Assembly (NCBI RefSeq): GCF_030813005.1
Contig: NZ_JAUSTU010000001.1
Span: 124,001-188,000, forward strand
Origin: Robertmurraya andreesenii
GTDB taxonomy: Bacteria > Bacillota > Bacilli > Bacillales > Cytobacillaceae
Length of the DNA stretch: 64,000 nucleotides
Reading direction: 5' to 3'
Numbering within the stretch: the first letter of the stretch is position 1; each line of letters opens with the position of its first letter. The notes beneath the pieces were generated by a model. The model saw only the letters and a list, made by a program, of their open reading frames with translations, made no database searches and was not told where the DNA came from. Made by a program: the position numbers and the translations under genes. This document shows, piece after piece, positions 27,177 through 36,113 of this stretch.

Positions 27177-29435
27177 TTAGCTCTGACAAGCCTCACATTC
27201 TTCAATTTCTGTTTGGGAAGTGCTGCGCACATAATAGGTCGATTTCAGCTTATTTCGCCAAGCCTCGAGATGAAGCTCTAACAGTTCCTTCGCTTTAATA
27301 TCATGTTTGACATAGAGGTTAAAGCTGACCCCTTGGTCAATATGGCGCTGTCTAGCGGCATTCTGTTTAATGCTCCAGCTTTGGTTCAACTGGTGTCGCA
27401 CCTTCTGATAAAAAAAGTACGTATGATGATTGAGATCAGGTGCTGTGACCTTAAATTTGAAATTCTTCTTTTCCTCTGCGTATTCGAGTGCATAAATAGG
27501 ATCGATTCCATCGGTAGAGCCGCCTATTTTTGCGGTCGAAGAATTAGGAGCGACGGCTAACATCCAGCCATTGCGGACGCCAGCTTGGCGAATCTCTGCT
27601 TGAAGGCTTGTCCATTTTTCAGAGGTATAGCCTTTTCTTTGAAAATATTCTCCGGTATGCCATTCCGAGCCTTCGAACTTCGGGTATGCCCCTTTTTCTT
27701 TTGCTAACAGCATTGAAGCTCTAATCGTGTAATAAGCAATCTCTTCATAAAGCTCATCAGCGTACCGAACAGCCTCATCTGATTCCCAAAGAATATTTTT
27801 GAGGGCTAGGAGATGATGCCACCCGAAAGTGCCTAGACCAACAGCACGGTAATTCTCATTTGTTTTCCGAGCTTGTCCGACCGTGAGCTGATTGATATCG
27901 ATGACGTTATCGAGCATTCTCATTTGAATCCTTATGAGGCGCTCAAGAACATTCGCACGTACAGCATTTGGAAGATGGATGGAAGAAAGATTGCAGACAA
28001 CAAAATCTCCAGGCTTTCGCACGATGACGATATTTCCGTTCTCATCGATATACTCCTGTTGGATCGTGGTCGGCGACATATTCTGCATAATTTCCGTACA
28101 TAGATTGCTAGAATAGATTGACGTTCTTCCGAGGCCCCTTACATGCTTATTCGGGTTTTGACGGTTCACCTCATCCCGATAGAACATATAGGGTGTTCCT
28201 GTTTCGAGTTGAGCGACCATGATGCGGATCATGATATCCATTGCCCGATATGTCTTTCTTGGGAGAAGCGGATTTCGAACGGCTTCTTCGTATTTTTCGG
28301 TGAAAAATTTCTTATCCTTCTCATCATAGAAGTCCTCTAATCCGAGCGGATTTCCCTGCTCATCCTTCCAGCCCATTATTTGCTTTACTTGATGAGGGCA
28401 GAAGGTATGCCATTCTCCAATACTTCTTCCAGTTTCGTCAACCTCCTCAATTTTTTTCATAAATAAATCGGGGATGCTGACACCGGTAAAAATATCATGG
28501 GCTTTTCTCCGTTCGTCTCCATTATTTGTCTTTAAATCAAGAAAGCCATTCATGATGTCCTTGTGGAATACATCCAAATAAACGGCTACTGCTCCTTGTC
28601 GCTGGCCTAGCTGATCCACACTCACCGCCGTATCATTAATCAGGCGTATCCACGGAACAATTCCTGAGGAATTCCCTTTGAAACTTTTAATATCAGAGCC
28701 TAGTGCTCTCACTTTTCCAAAATAAAGACCGATGCCACCGCCATCCTTGCTTAATCTAGCCGTATCCCAATTGGATAAATAGATTCCATCCAGCGAGTCA
28801 TCAACCGTATCAATGAAACAGGAGGAAAGCTGCCCATAGCTTTTTCCCGCATTGGCAAGGGTTGGAGTAGCGACGGTCATATAGTGATGGCTGAGCGCCC
28901 AGTACGCTTCTTTCACATAGGACAAACGGTTTTCCTTTGCTTCATTTTTCATTAAAGTCATGGCAATGATCATGAATCGTTCCTGTGGGAGCTCGTACAC
29001 ATGATGATTATAGTCATGTGCTAAATATCGGTCCGCAAGCAAGAACAAACCCATATAGGTAAAAAGCTGATCCTTATCAGGATCGATGATTTTCGCTAAT
29101 TCATGAATTTCGTTCTTGCTGTAGGATTGCAGAAGTTCCTTTGTATAAATGCCTATGTCTGTTAGTTTTTGAATCAGATCGTAGAAATCACCGTATTTTT
29201 GAACTGGGTCAAACCCGCGAACTTGTCCAGCCTTTTCATAGAGTTCAAGAAGAAGCATATGAGCAGCTAAGTACGTCCAGTTAGGCTCATTCATTTCAAT
29301 TCGATTTAAGGCATAATGGAGAATATCTTCTCTCTTTTTGGTCAAAATCTCGCTCACATCCAGCTTGTATTTTTGAGCGGTGAGCTTGACCATATCCATT
29401 AGATTTTCATTTTTTACTGCGAATTCTGTCCCCAT
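27177..29435 (-). CDS. nrdA: Class I ribonucleotide reductase, alpha (catalytic) subunit
   Basis: A 752-residue enzyme that reduces ribonucleotides to deoxyribonucleotides. Active-site motifs: SSCFIDTV near 205, NLCTEI (Asn-x-Cys-x-Glu), the stacked Tyr pair in STYYVRS near 737, and C-terminal CEACQS, the thioredoxin relay pair. The N terminus keeps only the end of an ATP cone (DILHYALNRIEMNEPNWTYLAAHM); the usual opening VxKRDG is missing, so dATP inhibition may be altered. The start is ATG 29435 behind AAAAGGAG. It is controlled by the cobalamin riboswitch upstream. Confidence 0.92.
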   Translation of the reverse strand: MGTEFAVKNENLMDMVKLTAQKYKLDVSEILTKKREDILHYALNRIEMNEPNWTYLAAHMLLLELYEKAGQVRGFDPVQKYGDFYDLIQKLTDIGIYTKELLQSYSKNEIHELAKIIDPDKDQLFTYMGLFLLADRYLAHDYNHHVYELPQERFMIIAMTLMKNEAKENRLSYVKEAYWALSHHYMTVATPTLANAGKSYGQLSSCFIDTVDDSLDGIYLSNWDTARLSKDGGGIGLYFGKVRALGSDIKSFKGNSSGIVPWIRLINDTAVSVDQLGQRQGAVAVYLDVFHKDIMNGFLDLKTNNGDERRKAHDIFTGVSIPDLFMKKIEEVDETGRSIGEWHTFCPHQVKQIMGWKDEQGNPLGLEDFYDEKDKKFFTEKYEEAVRNPLLPRKTYRAMDIMIRIMVAQLETGTPYMFYRDEVNRQNPNKHVRGLGRTSIYSSNLCTEIMQNMSPTTIQQEYIDENGNIVIVRKPGDFVVCNLSSIHLPNAVRANVLERLIRIQMRMLDNVIDINQLTVGQARKTNENYRAVGLGTFGWHHLLALKNILWESDEAVRYADELYEEIAYYTIRASMLLAKEKGAYPKFEGSEWHTGEYFQRKGYTSEKWTSLQAEIRQAGVRNGWMLAVAPNSSTAKIGGSTDGIDPIYALEYAEEKKNFKFKVTAPDLNHHTYFFYQKVRHQLNQSWSIKQNAARQRHIDQGVSFNLYVKHDIKAKELLELHLEAWRNKLKSTYYVRSTSQTEIEECEACQS

Positions 29436-29483
29436 CAAACTTTCTCCTTTTCCCCACTTATACAGTTCTTCATAGGGAAGGCA

Positions 29484-29516
29484 AATTAAAAACCCATCTC
29501 AAGTTTCGAGATGGGT
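29484..29516 (-). terminator. Terminator between the cobalamin riboswitch and nrdA
   Basis: On the minus strand a 9-bp stem (29508-29516 with 29492-29500) runs into TTTTTAAT. It sits between the aptamer and the nrdA ribosome binding site, so it can act as the switch output. Confidence 0.8.
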
Positions 29517-29610
29517 AAAAAACGTTGATATTCAGACAGAAAGGAATTCCCTTTTAGCTAAAATACCTGCGCTCTTTACCTTCCCAGCTCCCGAAGAAGA
29601 TATGACGTAT

Positions 29611-29772
29611 AAAAAAGGCAGGTCTCCTGACTTGTGTTTCATCCTACTCTAAGCCCTTCCCATCAGAAAGATAGTGGTTATGCTTATTTCGTCACACTTA
29701 CAGTTGCGGGTACAGTTCTGGATTCGCACCAGATTCCCTATTAAGTCGTAATGACACCTAATTTATCGGTAT
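29611..29772 (-). ncRNA. Cobalamin (B12) riboswitch ahead of the nrdA operon
   Basis: Reading leftward, the conserved B12-element parts occur in order: AGGTG near 29755, AATAGGGAA, GGTGCGAATCC, CCCGCAACTGTAAG, and the 3' signature GTCAGGAGACCTGCC at 29617-29631. The aptamer is about 150 nt and is followed by an intrinsic terminator. High adenosylcobalamin should stop nrdA-nrdB-flavodoxin transcription, which makes sense if a B12-dependent (class II) reductase exists elsewhere. Confidence 0.93.
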
Positions 29773-29827
29773 AACACTGTATATAGTATTGTTATTTGTA
29801 ATTACATACTAGATATGTACTTTGATT

Positions 29828-29856
29828 ATTATAAGCGAACCTATTGGAAAAGACAA
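29828..29856 (-). promoter_or_regulatory. Sigma-A promoter of the nrdA operon
   Basis: On the minus strand TTGTCT (29851-29856) - 17 bp - TATAAT (29828-29833). The start near 29821 places the riboswitch in the leader. The promoter abuts the yajQ stop codon. Confidence 0.75.
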
Positions 29857-29860
29857 CCAC

Positions 29861-30352
29861 TTAACGATAATTCACAAACTGCACATCGATGGAAAGGTCA
29901 GCACCCTTCACAGCAGCAATGACGCTCTGTAAGTCATCACGGCTTTTTGCCGTCACACGAATTTGATCATCCTGAACCTGACTCTTCACCTTTAAGCCGC
30001 TATTTTTAATCAGTGTATTGATTTTCTTCGCATTGTCCTTGTCGATCCCTTGAACAAGCTTGGCTCGCTGACGAACAGTACCGCCAGAAGCACCTTCAAT
30101 TTTTCCATAATCAAGATTTTTAATCGGAACGCCTCGTTTAATCAGCTTGCCAAGGAGGACATCCTTCAGCTGTCCGAGCTTATATTCATCATCGGAAACG
30201 AGCACAAGCTCCTCTTTATCGAGTGTAACATTGCTCTTGCTTCCTTTAAAATCATAGCGAGTGGAGATTTCCTTCATCGTAATATTAATCGCATTCGTCA
30301 CTTCTGAAAAATCTACCTTTGACACAATATCAAAAGAACTTTCTTTCGCCAT
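29861..30352 (-). CDS. yitK: YajQ family nucleotide-binding protein (YitK)
   Basis: A 163-residue cytosolic protein of the YajQ (UPF0234) family; some members bind cyclic di-GMP. The sequence MAKESSFDIVSKVDFSEV, the block ISTRYDFKGSK and the ending SIDVQFVNYR are nearly those of B. subtilis YitK as remembered. Two ATGs are adjacent; AAAGGAGGG fits 30352, giving the family length. Divergent from the cvfB-like gene. Confidence 0.93.
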   Translation of the reverse strand: MAKESSFDIVSKVDFSEVTNAINITMKEISTRYDFKGSKSNVTLDKEELVLVSDDEYKLGQLKDVLLGKLIKRGVPIKNLDYGKIEGASGGTVRQRAKLVQGIDKDNAKKINTLIKNSGLKVKSQVQDDQIRVTAKSRDDLQSVIAAVKGADLSIDVQFVNYR

Positions 30353-30470
30353 CATGAACCCTCCTTTAAAAATTTCCCATTCTGGCTACAATTATAGTAA
30401 AATTAAGCAGTTCAAACAACTTTAGGGATAAAAAAGCGAAGGCTTTATAAAAGAATAGGAGTGTTTTTTT

Positions 30471-31337
30471 ATGGCTTTACAAGAACATATTGGACAAGTC
30501 ATCACATTGACAGTGGCTCGGATTGCAGAATTTGGCTATTTTCTCACGGATGGGGAGGAGGATGTACTCCTTCATGAAAATGATACCGATCTTACGTTAG
30601 GGGAAGAGGAAGAGGTTGACGTATTTCTTTATACGGACTCCCACGGACGGATCGCAGCAACGACGACGATTCCTGACATACGGATCGGGGAATACGGCTG
30701 GGCAAAGGTGAGTGATACAAAGCCAGGGCTCGGAGTTTTCCTCGATATTGGCATCAACAAAGATATGCTCCTTGGCGAGGAGGATCTTCCAACGAAACGG
30801 TCTGTTTGGCCCGTAGTGGGAGACCTTTTATACATTACGTTAAGGGTCAATCGAAATAACCGCATTTATGTGAAGCTCGCTACGGATCCGATCATTGATG
30901 AAAAAAGAATCCAGGCGACAAGACAGGATTTTAATAAGAATATTCAAGGCTATATTTACCGCACGGCGAAAGTAGGGAGCTGGATTTATACGGCAGAGGG
31001 CTTCAAAGGCTTCATTCATGAATCACAACGCCGTGAGGAGCCTCGTCTCGGTGAGAAGGTAGAAGGACGCATCATTGATGTGAAGGAGGATGGGACGATC
31101 AATGTTTCTCTCGCTCCACGAAAACAGGAGGCGTTAGGTGAGGATGCGGAGAAAGTATATGCATATCTGATGTCACGAAACGGTGCCATGCCTTACTGGG
31201 ATAAGAGCATGCCAGAAGATATTGAAGAGCGCTTTGGTATGAGCAAGGGTGCATTCAAACGAGCGCTTGGAAAGCTAATGAAGGATGGCCTTGTTTATCA
31301 GGAAGCGGGCTGGACGTACGTGAAGAATGAGGGCTGA
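30471..31337 (+). CDS. yitL: CvfB/YitL family S1-domain RNA-binding protein
   Basis: A 288-residue protein made of S1-like beta barrels and a C-terminal winged helix. Segments such as EFGYFLTDGEEDVLLHEND, GWAKVSDTKPGLGVFLDIGI, GFIHESQR and GRIIDVKEDGTINVSLAPRK are repeated OB-fold pieces. The C-terminal PYWDKSMPEDIEERFGMSKGAFKRALGKLMKDGL is the winged helix of CvfB. Homologues affect virulence gene expression post-transcriptionally. Agrees with yitL in position. Confidence 0.9.
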   Translation: MALQEHIGQVITLTVARIAEFGYFLTDGEEDVLLHENDTDLTLGEEEEVDVFLYTDSHGRIAATTTIPDIRIGEYGWAKVSDTKPGLGVFLDIGINKDMLLGEEDLPTKRSVWPVVGDLLYITLRVNRNNRIYVKLATDPIIDEKRIQATRQDFNKNIQGYIYRTAKVGSWIYTAEGFKGFIHESQRREEPRLGEKVEGRIIDVKEDGTINVSLAPRKQEALGEDAEKVYAYLMSRNGAMPYWDKSMPEDIEERFGMSKGAFKRALGKLMKDGLVYQEAGWTYVKNEG

Positions 31338-31383
31338 TAATTTCGGTTTCGCTGATATTTTCAAATGAACGCAGATATAGTCA

Positions 31384-31421
31384 AAAAAGAGCTGCTCTCA
31401 CGATTGAGAACAGCTCTTTTC
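31384..31421 (+). terminator. Terminator after yitL
   Basis: AAAAGAGCTG-TCTCA pairs with TGAGA-CAGCTCTTTT with one mismatch in the stem. Confidence 0.8.
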
Positions 31422-31458
31422 CTACTGGATAAGTAAGTATAAATTTCGACTTTGAGAA

Positions 31459-31610
31459 TTGTCTAGCTCCAGCGCCTATTGCCTATCAAACTTCAGGTCT
31501 CCTCCCTACGATAAGTCATCATCGAATCGCTATCGCTCTTCGTGATTCCTTTATCTCAGTCGAAGCCCCTCCAGTTTGTACGGCGATGAGCAAGGCGCTT
31601 GCGCTTTTCT
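31459..31610. repeat. Intergenic structured repeat-like element
   Basis: The element opens with GTCTAGCTCCAGCGCC and closes with GGCGCTTGCGCTTTTCTT, so its ends are complementary (AGCGCC with GGCGCT). It is about 150 bp, non-coding, and higher in GC than its surroundings. This opening and closing pair is familiar from intergenic repeats scattered in Bacillaceae genomes, but only one copy lies in the window. Confidence 0.55.
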
Positions 31611-31741
31611 TATAAATGATCGGTCTTTTTTGAGTATTGATGCTTACCGGCCTTACGATTTTTTTCTTTTAACAGGTTTTTCTCATGGTTCAACGCATTA
31701 TGGTCCTGTGCTTTCTTGTCATTATCTGAAGTATGTGGCAT
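31610..31741 (-). CDS. Small protein of 43 residues (DUF3941-like)
   Basis: A short, very basic and hydrophilic product: MPHTSDNDKKAQDHNALNHE at the start and KHQYSKKTDHL at the end. AAAGGAG lies eight bases before the ATG at 31741, a strong initiation site. The sequence recalls the small Bacillus DUF3941 proteins; function is unknown. Its stop touches the repeat element to the left. Confidence 0.75.
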   Translation of the reverse strand: MPHTSDNDKKAQDHNALNHEKNLLKEKNRKAGKHQYSKKTDHL

Positions 31742-31847
31742 AACAAATACTCCTTTCTAAAAGGGTTTCGCTTTATTGTCTGTCATTTTAAAAAGGAGTA
31801 TGTAAAGGATTCAATATAAATAAGATTATTCCACTTTTAAAAAATGC

Positions 31848-32711
31848 CTACTTCGTTGGAAGCTCATTTAGGAAAAAGAATGAAATCGTTCCAGGACCTG
31901 TATGGGAGCCGATCGCTGCGCCAATATCAGAAATGATGATGTTCTCCACATTCAGTTCATTCTTAATCGTTTCTTTCATTTCTTGTGCTAGTTCAAAGCA
32001 GTCCGCATGGCTAATCCCCACAGTTTGCTGCGGTAAGTCCTGTCCACGCTCTTTCATCATTTCGATAATCCGGCGCAAAAGCTTCTTCTGTCCTCGGTGC
32101 TTTTCAATTGGGACAAGCTTTCCGTCATCCATATTCAAGAGGGGTTTAATGTTCAGGAGCCCTCCCATGAAAGCAGATGCCTTTGACAGCCGCCCACCCT
32201 TCGCCAAATGGTTCAGATCATCCACCGTGAACAAATGCTCCATATGCTCACAGCGGAACTGGATATCCTTAAGTATCTCTTCCTTGGATGCTCCGCCCTT
32301 CGCTAATTTCGCCGCTTCCATGACGACTAGGCCACAGCCTAAAGAAGCGCATTTACTATCAATAACGGTTAAGTCAAAATCGGGGTATTCTTCCTTTACC
32401 TGCTCCCGGATCATGACAGCTGTTTGATACGTACCAGAGAGCTCTGAAGAAAAGGCAACATAAATTCCTGTTTCATTGCTCCTTGCCATTTCTCGAAAAA
32501 CCTCTTCAAATCTTGATGGAGATGCCTGGGATGTTTTTGGCATCTGACCAGAGCGGATTGCTTCATAAACTGTTGATGGTTCAATCGTTAATAGGTCATC
32601 ATACTCCTTCTCCCCAAGGTGAACCTTCAATGGAAAAAGCGTGACGCCATTCTCCCCAAAAAAACTTAATGGCAAATCACTTGCGCTATCGGCTAGGATT
32701 TTTACAGACAT
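31848..32711 (-). CDS. yitS: DegV family fatty-acid-binding protein (YitS)
   Basis: A 287-residue two-domain protein. DegV (FakB-like) proteins bind a fatty acid for phosphorylation by FakA. The N terminus VKILADSASDLPLSF, the SQASPSRFEEVF loop, SSELSGTYQTA and the C-terminal IGAAIGSHTGPGTISFFF are diagnostic. The order yitK-yitL-yitS-yitT supports the symbol. Ribosome binding site AAAGCAGGTG lies upstream of the ATG. Confidence 0.9.
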   Translation of the reverse strand: MSVKILADSASDLPLSFFGENGVTLFPLKVHLGEKEYDDLLTIEPSTVYEAIRSGQMPKTSQASPSRFEEVFREMARSNETGIYVAFSSELSGTYQTAVMIREQVKEEYPDFDLTVIDSKCASLGCGLVVMEAAKLAKGGASKEEILKDIQFRCEHMEHLFTVDDLNHLAKGGRLSKASAFMGGLLNIKPLLNMDDGKLVPIEKHRGQKKLLRRIIEMMKERGQDLPQQTVGISHADCFELAQEMKETIKNELNVENIIISDIGAAIGSHTGPGTISFFFLNELPTK

Positions 32712-32824
32712 AGACCATTCACCTGCTTTCTATTTATTTCCTTTAAGTTTATAGAATTTAAGCGTAAAACTCAATTAATAGTATCTAGGAGTTCTAATCA
32801 AGTCATAATAAGGCAAAGGAGGTG

Positions 32825-33658
32825 ATGAACATTCTACTGCAAGTAAAAAAAATGGTTGTCGTCATCATCGGGGCTCTCTTAAATGCGCTGGCGATGAATC
32901 TATTTTTAATCCCAGCAAATGTCTACTCTAGCGGATTCACGGGTACGGCACAGCTATTATCCAGTATATTTGGCGGGAATGTTTCTACCGGCATCCTTCT
33001 TTTTCTCTTAAATGTTCCAGTGACGCTCCTTGGCTGGTTTAAAGTAGGAAGGACCTTTACCGTTTATAGCTTCATTAGTGTAGCGTTAATGTCGTTATTT
33101 TTAAGCATTATTCCAATTTATGCACTATCAGAGGATATTCTCTTAAATGCTGTTTTTGGCGGTGTTATTTCCGCGATCGGTGTGGGAATTACATTAAAAT
33201 GGGGAGCCTCAACAGGTGGAATGGATATCATCGCCATGGTATTGTCACGGATAAATGGTCGCCCTATTGGCACTTATTACTTTATTTTGAATGGAGTCAT
33301 TATTATCACGGCTGGTTTCTTATTCGGTTGGGAGAAGGCCCTTTACACCCTTGTGACCCTATATGCATCGACTAGAGTTATTGACACGATACATACGAGT
33401 CATGTGAAACTGACAGCTATGATTGTGACCAAAAAAGGAGAAGAATTAAAAAAAGCGATCCATTCCAAGCTCCTAAGAGGAATTACAACGATACCTGCCA
33501 AAGGGGCGTTTACAAACGAGGCAAAGGAAATGATGATGATCGTCATTACACGCTATGAATTATTCGATTTGGAACGGATCATTAAAGAGGTGGATCCCCA
33601 GGCCTTCACAAATATTGTGAAAACGGAATGGATCTTTGGATTGTTTCGCAAGGAATAG
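32825..33658 (+). CDS. yitT: YitT family membrane protein
   Basis: A 277-residue protein with five hydrophobic segments in the first 190 residues (VVVIIGALLNALAMNLFLIP, SSGFTGTAQLLSSI, STGGMDIIAM) and a cytosolic DUF2179 domain at the C terminus (RGITTIPAKGAFTNEAKEMMMIVITRYE). Role unknown. GTG at 32822 and ATG at 32825 both lie within a few bases of AAAGGAGG (32816-32822), so the true start is uncertain. Confidence 0.88.
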   Translation: MNILLQVKKMVVVIIGALLNALAMNLFLIPANVYSSGFTGTAQLLSSIFGGNVSTGILLFLLNVPVTLLGWFKVGRTFTVYSFISVALMSLFLSIIPIYALSEDILLNAVFGGVISAIGVGITLKWGASTGGMDIIAMVLSRINGRPIGTYYFILNGVIIITAGFLFGWEKALYTLVTLYASTRVIDTIHTSHVKLTAMIVTKKGEELKKAIHSKLLRGITTIPAKGAFTNEAKEMMMIVITRYELFDLERIIKEVDPQAFTNIVKTEWIFGLFRKE

Positions 33659-33665
33659 AAAAATG

Positions 33666-33700
33666 AAGAGAAGCCGACACAACCAGTGTCGGCCTCTCTT
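33666..33700. terminator. Bidirectional hairpin after yitT
   Basis: GCCGACAC and GTGTCGGC pair, extended by GAGA/CTCTC, between yitT and the leftward small genes. Confidence 0.7.
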
Positions 33701-33710
33701 GCGTTAAGGC

Positions 33711-33896
33711 TTACGTTAATTCATCAAGCTCATTTTGCAGTTGACTTAATTGTCTTCGCTCGGCCATTGTTGAATTAGCGAATGCGGACGAAAGAGCATT
33801 TTTAGCTTTTTCGATGGCATCATATTGCCCGCTTCCAGTGGCATTCTTAGCTAACTCGACAAAATTTTTGGCTTCAATAAAGAGTCGATTTCCCAT
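33711..33896 (-). CDS. DUF3813-like small protein
   Basis: A 61-residue all-helical protein (MGNRLFIEAKNFVELAKNAT, then KAKNALSSAFANSTMAERRQL). It resembles the Bacillus DUF3813 family; function unknown. It starts directly after the stop of the upstream 63-residue gene, so the pair forms one unit. Confidence 0.72.
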   Translation of the reverse strand: MGNRLFIEAKNFVELAKNATGSGQYDAIEKAKNALSSAFANSTMAERRQLSQLQNELDELT

Positions 33897-34088
33897 TTAG
33901 ATTCCTCCAAGCGAGGAGTCTTTGACATTTCTCATCTTCTCTGCTTCTGCTTCTGCATAGGTGGTATGATATGGAATGCGTTCAGCATGCTTTGTTACAG
34001 AGTCAACACCACGTTGGACAAAGCGTCTTGATCCTTTACCCATTGCCATCCCTCCAGCCTTGAGCTTGTGAAGCAAATCTTGCTTCAA
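33897..34088 (-). CDS. Unrecognised basic 63-residue protein
   Basis: A small protein rich in Lys, Arg, Gly and Met (MKQDLLHKLKAGGMAMGKGS), ending DSSLGGI. No family is recognised. Its ATG at 34088 has only a weak upstream site. It directly precedes the DUF3813-like gene and probably shares its transcript. Confidence 0.6.
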   Translation of the reverse strand: MKQDLLHKLKAGGMAMGKGSRRFVQRGVDSVTKHAERIPYHTTYAEAEAEKMRNVKDSSLGGI

Positions 34089-34217
34089 TCATTAGTATGT
34101 TCTAACTAGATTTCATTACTATGGGTACATAATGGATAAGGATGAATTAAATGTACTTATGTGATCCAATAGCCAGCTTTAGGACCACAGTTTATAAAAA
34201 AGCAATCCACACTTTAA

Positions 34218-35036
34218 TTAAAGTGCCTTTAAATTGAGGAGCTCATTTAAGTAAATGGCAACCCCATCCTCTTCATTCGTTTGAGTTATGTCATTTGCCA
34301 GAGTTTTTAGTTCATCGATGGCATTTCCCATAGCAATGCCATGACCGGCGTACTCAATCATTTCCAGATCATTGTCCTCATCTCCAAAAGCAATAATTCT
34401 TTCCTTTGGGATATTAACGTAATCGGCTACTTTTTGAATGCCAACCGCTTTATTAAGCCCATGTCTGATGATTTCAATCACATGCCAAGGAGCTGCCCAG
34501 CTCCGATGATCAATGAGTTCGGCATGCACTTCAGACAAATGGGAGCGTATCGTTTTCAAATGCTGTTCCTCTGTATGGATGAGCATGCTCGTTGGAGAAT
34601 CAGTAAGGAATTTTCGCAAATCCCCAGTTGTAATATGTGGATTCCCCATAGAGAAAACATCGAGCAGCTTTTGATCGTGGTAGTGGAAATAAACATCGTC
34701 CATTACCTCGGCGATAATATTATGAAATTGATAGCTCTGGCAAGCCTCTACCACATCTTTAGCCACACTAATATCCAGCGGTGCATGATGGAGTCCCCAG
34801 CTTTTTTGACGAGGGTGGTGGACAAAGGCACCATTGAAATTCACAATCGGTGTATTTAATCCTAGCTCGTTGTAATATACCTCACTTGAACGAAAGGGTC
34901 TTCCAGTCGCAATCATCACGACATGCCCATTCTCTTGAGCTTTCTTTAGCACTTTTTTTGTGGTTGGCGAGATTTTTTTATCATCAGTTAACAAAGTACC
35001 ATCTAAATCAAGAGCAATTAAATGTTTTTCTCCCAT
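34218..35036 (-). CDS. yitU: Cof-type HAD phosphatase (YitU)
   Basis: A 272-residue HAD-superfamily hydrolase with a C2 cap. Motif I ALDLDGTLLTDD gives the nucleophile Asp and the second Asp; motif II is in MIATGRPF; the Lys is in GLNKAVGIQKV; motif IV is FGDEDNDLEM. Homologues dephosphorylate sugar phosphates and flavin precursors; the substrate here is unknown. Divergent from the yitV homologue. Confidence 0.88.
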   Translation of the reverse strand: MGEKHLIALDLDGTLLTDDKKISPTTKKVLKKAQENGHVVMIATGRPFRSSEVYYNELGLNTPIVNFNGAFVHHPRQKSWGLHHAPLDISVAKDVVEACQSYQFHNIIAEVMDDVYFHYHDQKLLDVFSMGNPHITTGDLRKFLTDSPTSMLIHTEEQHLKTIRSHLSEVHAELIDHRSWAAPWHVIEIIRHGLNKAVGIQKVADYVNIPKERIIAFGDEDNDLEMIEYAGHGIAMGNAIDELKTLANDITQTNEEDGVAIYLNELLNLKAL

Positions 35037-35233
35037 AATTTCTCCTTTCGACCTCTGAAAATAGGTACAATCATAAGCAGTTTTAGCGTAAAGCTTTAGG
35101 AATTTGTCTGTCTACATGATAAACTAAATATCATAAAAAGTTTACAAAACAATCATATTTGGATTAATTATTATCATAGTACCAATTATGTTGATTGTAA
35201 AAGATTCTGTTTTTGGGCTTTGGAGGGAATACG

Positions 35234-35998
35234 ATGATTAATATTGAAAAATCGCATGTTGGGGAAATTCCATTTTTACATATAGTAAGAAATGACTTAA
35301 ATGAAGAGCAACTCCCCTTTGTTATTTTTGTCCATGGTTTTGAAAGTGCGATGGAAAATAATCTTCACTATGCCTATCTCTTGGCGGGTAAAGGCTTCAG
35401 AGTTGTACTGCCTGAGGCCATTAACCATGGGGAAAGGAATCCTGGTCTTAGTACACAAGAGATGAATATTCGTTTTTGGGAGACAGTGACAACAACGATT
35501 GACGAGCTTTCAATCATCAAGGAGCATTTCAAAAATAGGATTGACCCTAATCGAATCGGTCTTGCTGGGACATCCATGGGCGGAATTGTTACGCTCGGAG
35601 CCTTAACTCAATATCCTTGGATTAAAGCGGCTGTAAGTTTGATGGGCATGCCCTATTATGAACAGTTTTCCCAAGTTCAATTGGAACAATTAGAAAAAAA
35701 CGGTGTCATGATTCCACTTTCAGATAAGGAAAAAGAAAAGGTTTTCGAGCATTTGCGCCATTATGATTTAAGCTTGCAGCCAGAAAAATTAGCTGGGCGA
35801 CCGCTTCTTTTTTGGCATGGAATGAAGGATCCTGTCGTTCCCTTTGCCTTTTCCCACAAGTTTTATGAAAGCATTCAGCCTTTATATGAAAAGGAACCTG
35901 AAAAAATCAAATTTATCGCAGATGAGAAAGCCGATCACAAAGTGAGCAGGGAGGGCGTATTGCAGCTAGTCGATTGGTTTGAGAAGTATCTAGGATAG
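35234..35998 (+). CDS. yitV: Alpha/beta hydrolase (YitV)
   Basis: A 254-residue serine hydrolase of the prolyl-oligopeptidase-like group. The oxyanion strand IFVHGFESAMENN is near residue 30, the nucleophile elbow GTSMGG near 116, and the later acid and His in WHGMKDPVVPF and ADHKVSREG. GGAGGG at 35220-35225 supports the ATG at 35234 over the TTG at 35213. Substrate unknown. Confidence 0.85.
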   Translation: MINIEKSHVGEIPFLHIVRNDLNEEQLPFVIFVHGFESAMENNLHYAYLLAGKGFRVVLPEAINHGERNPGLSTQEMNIRFWETVTTTIDELSIIKEHFKNRIDPNRIGLAGTSMGGIVTLGALTQYPWIKAAVSLMGMPYYEQFSQVQLEQLEKNGVMIPLSDKEKEKVFEHLRHYDLSLQPEKLAGRPLLFWHGMKDPVVPFAFSHKFYESIQPLYEKEPEKIKFIADEKADHKVSREGVLQLVDWFEKYLG

Positions 35999-36113
35999 GT
36001 ATGATGCAAGTCACTATCCTTAAAATGAATTAGTCATACAATGATGGTATTATTTGAAATCAATACAATGATTATCTAATATAGATGATATAGATGGATA
36101 AGGAGTGAATAGA

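Noticed and set aside
26473..29000. Open frames on the plus strand opposite nrdA/nrdB
   Set aside because: They are shadows of strongly coding minus-strand genes, without ribosome binding sites or recognisable motifs.
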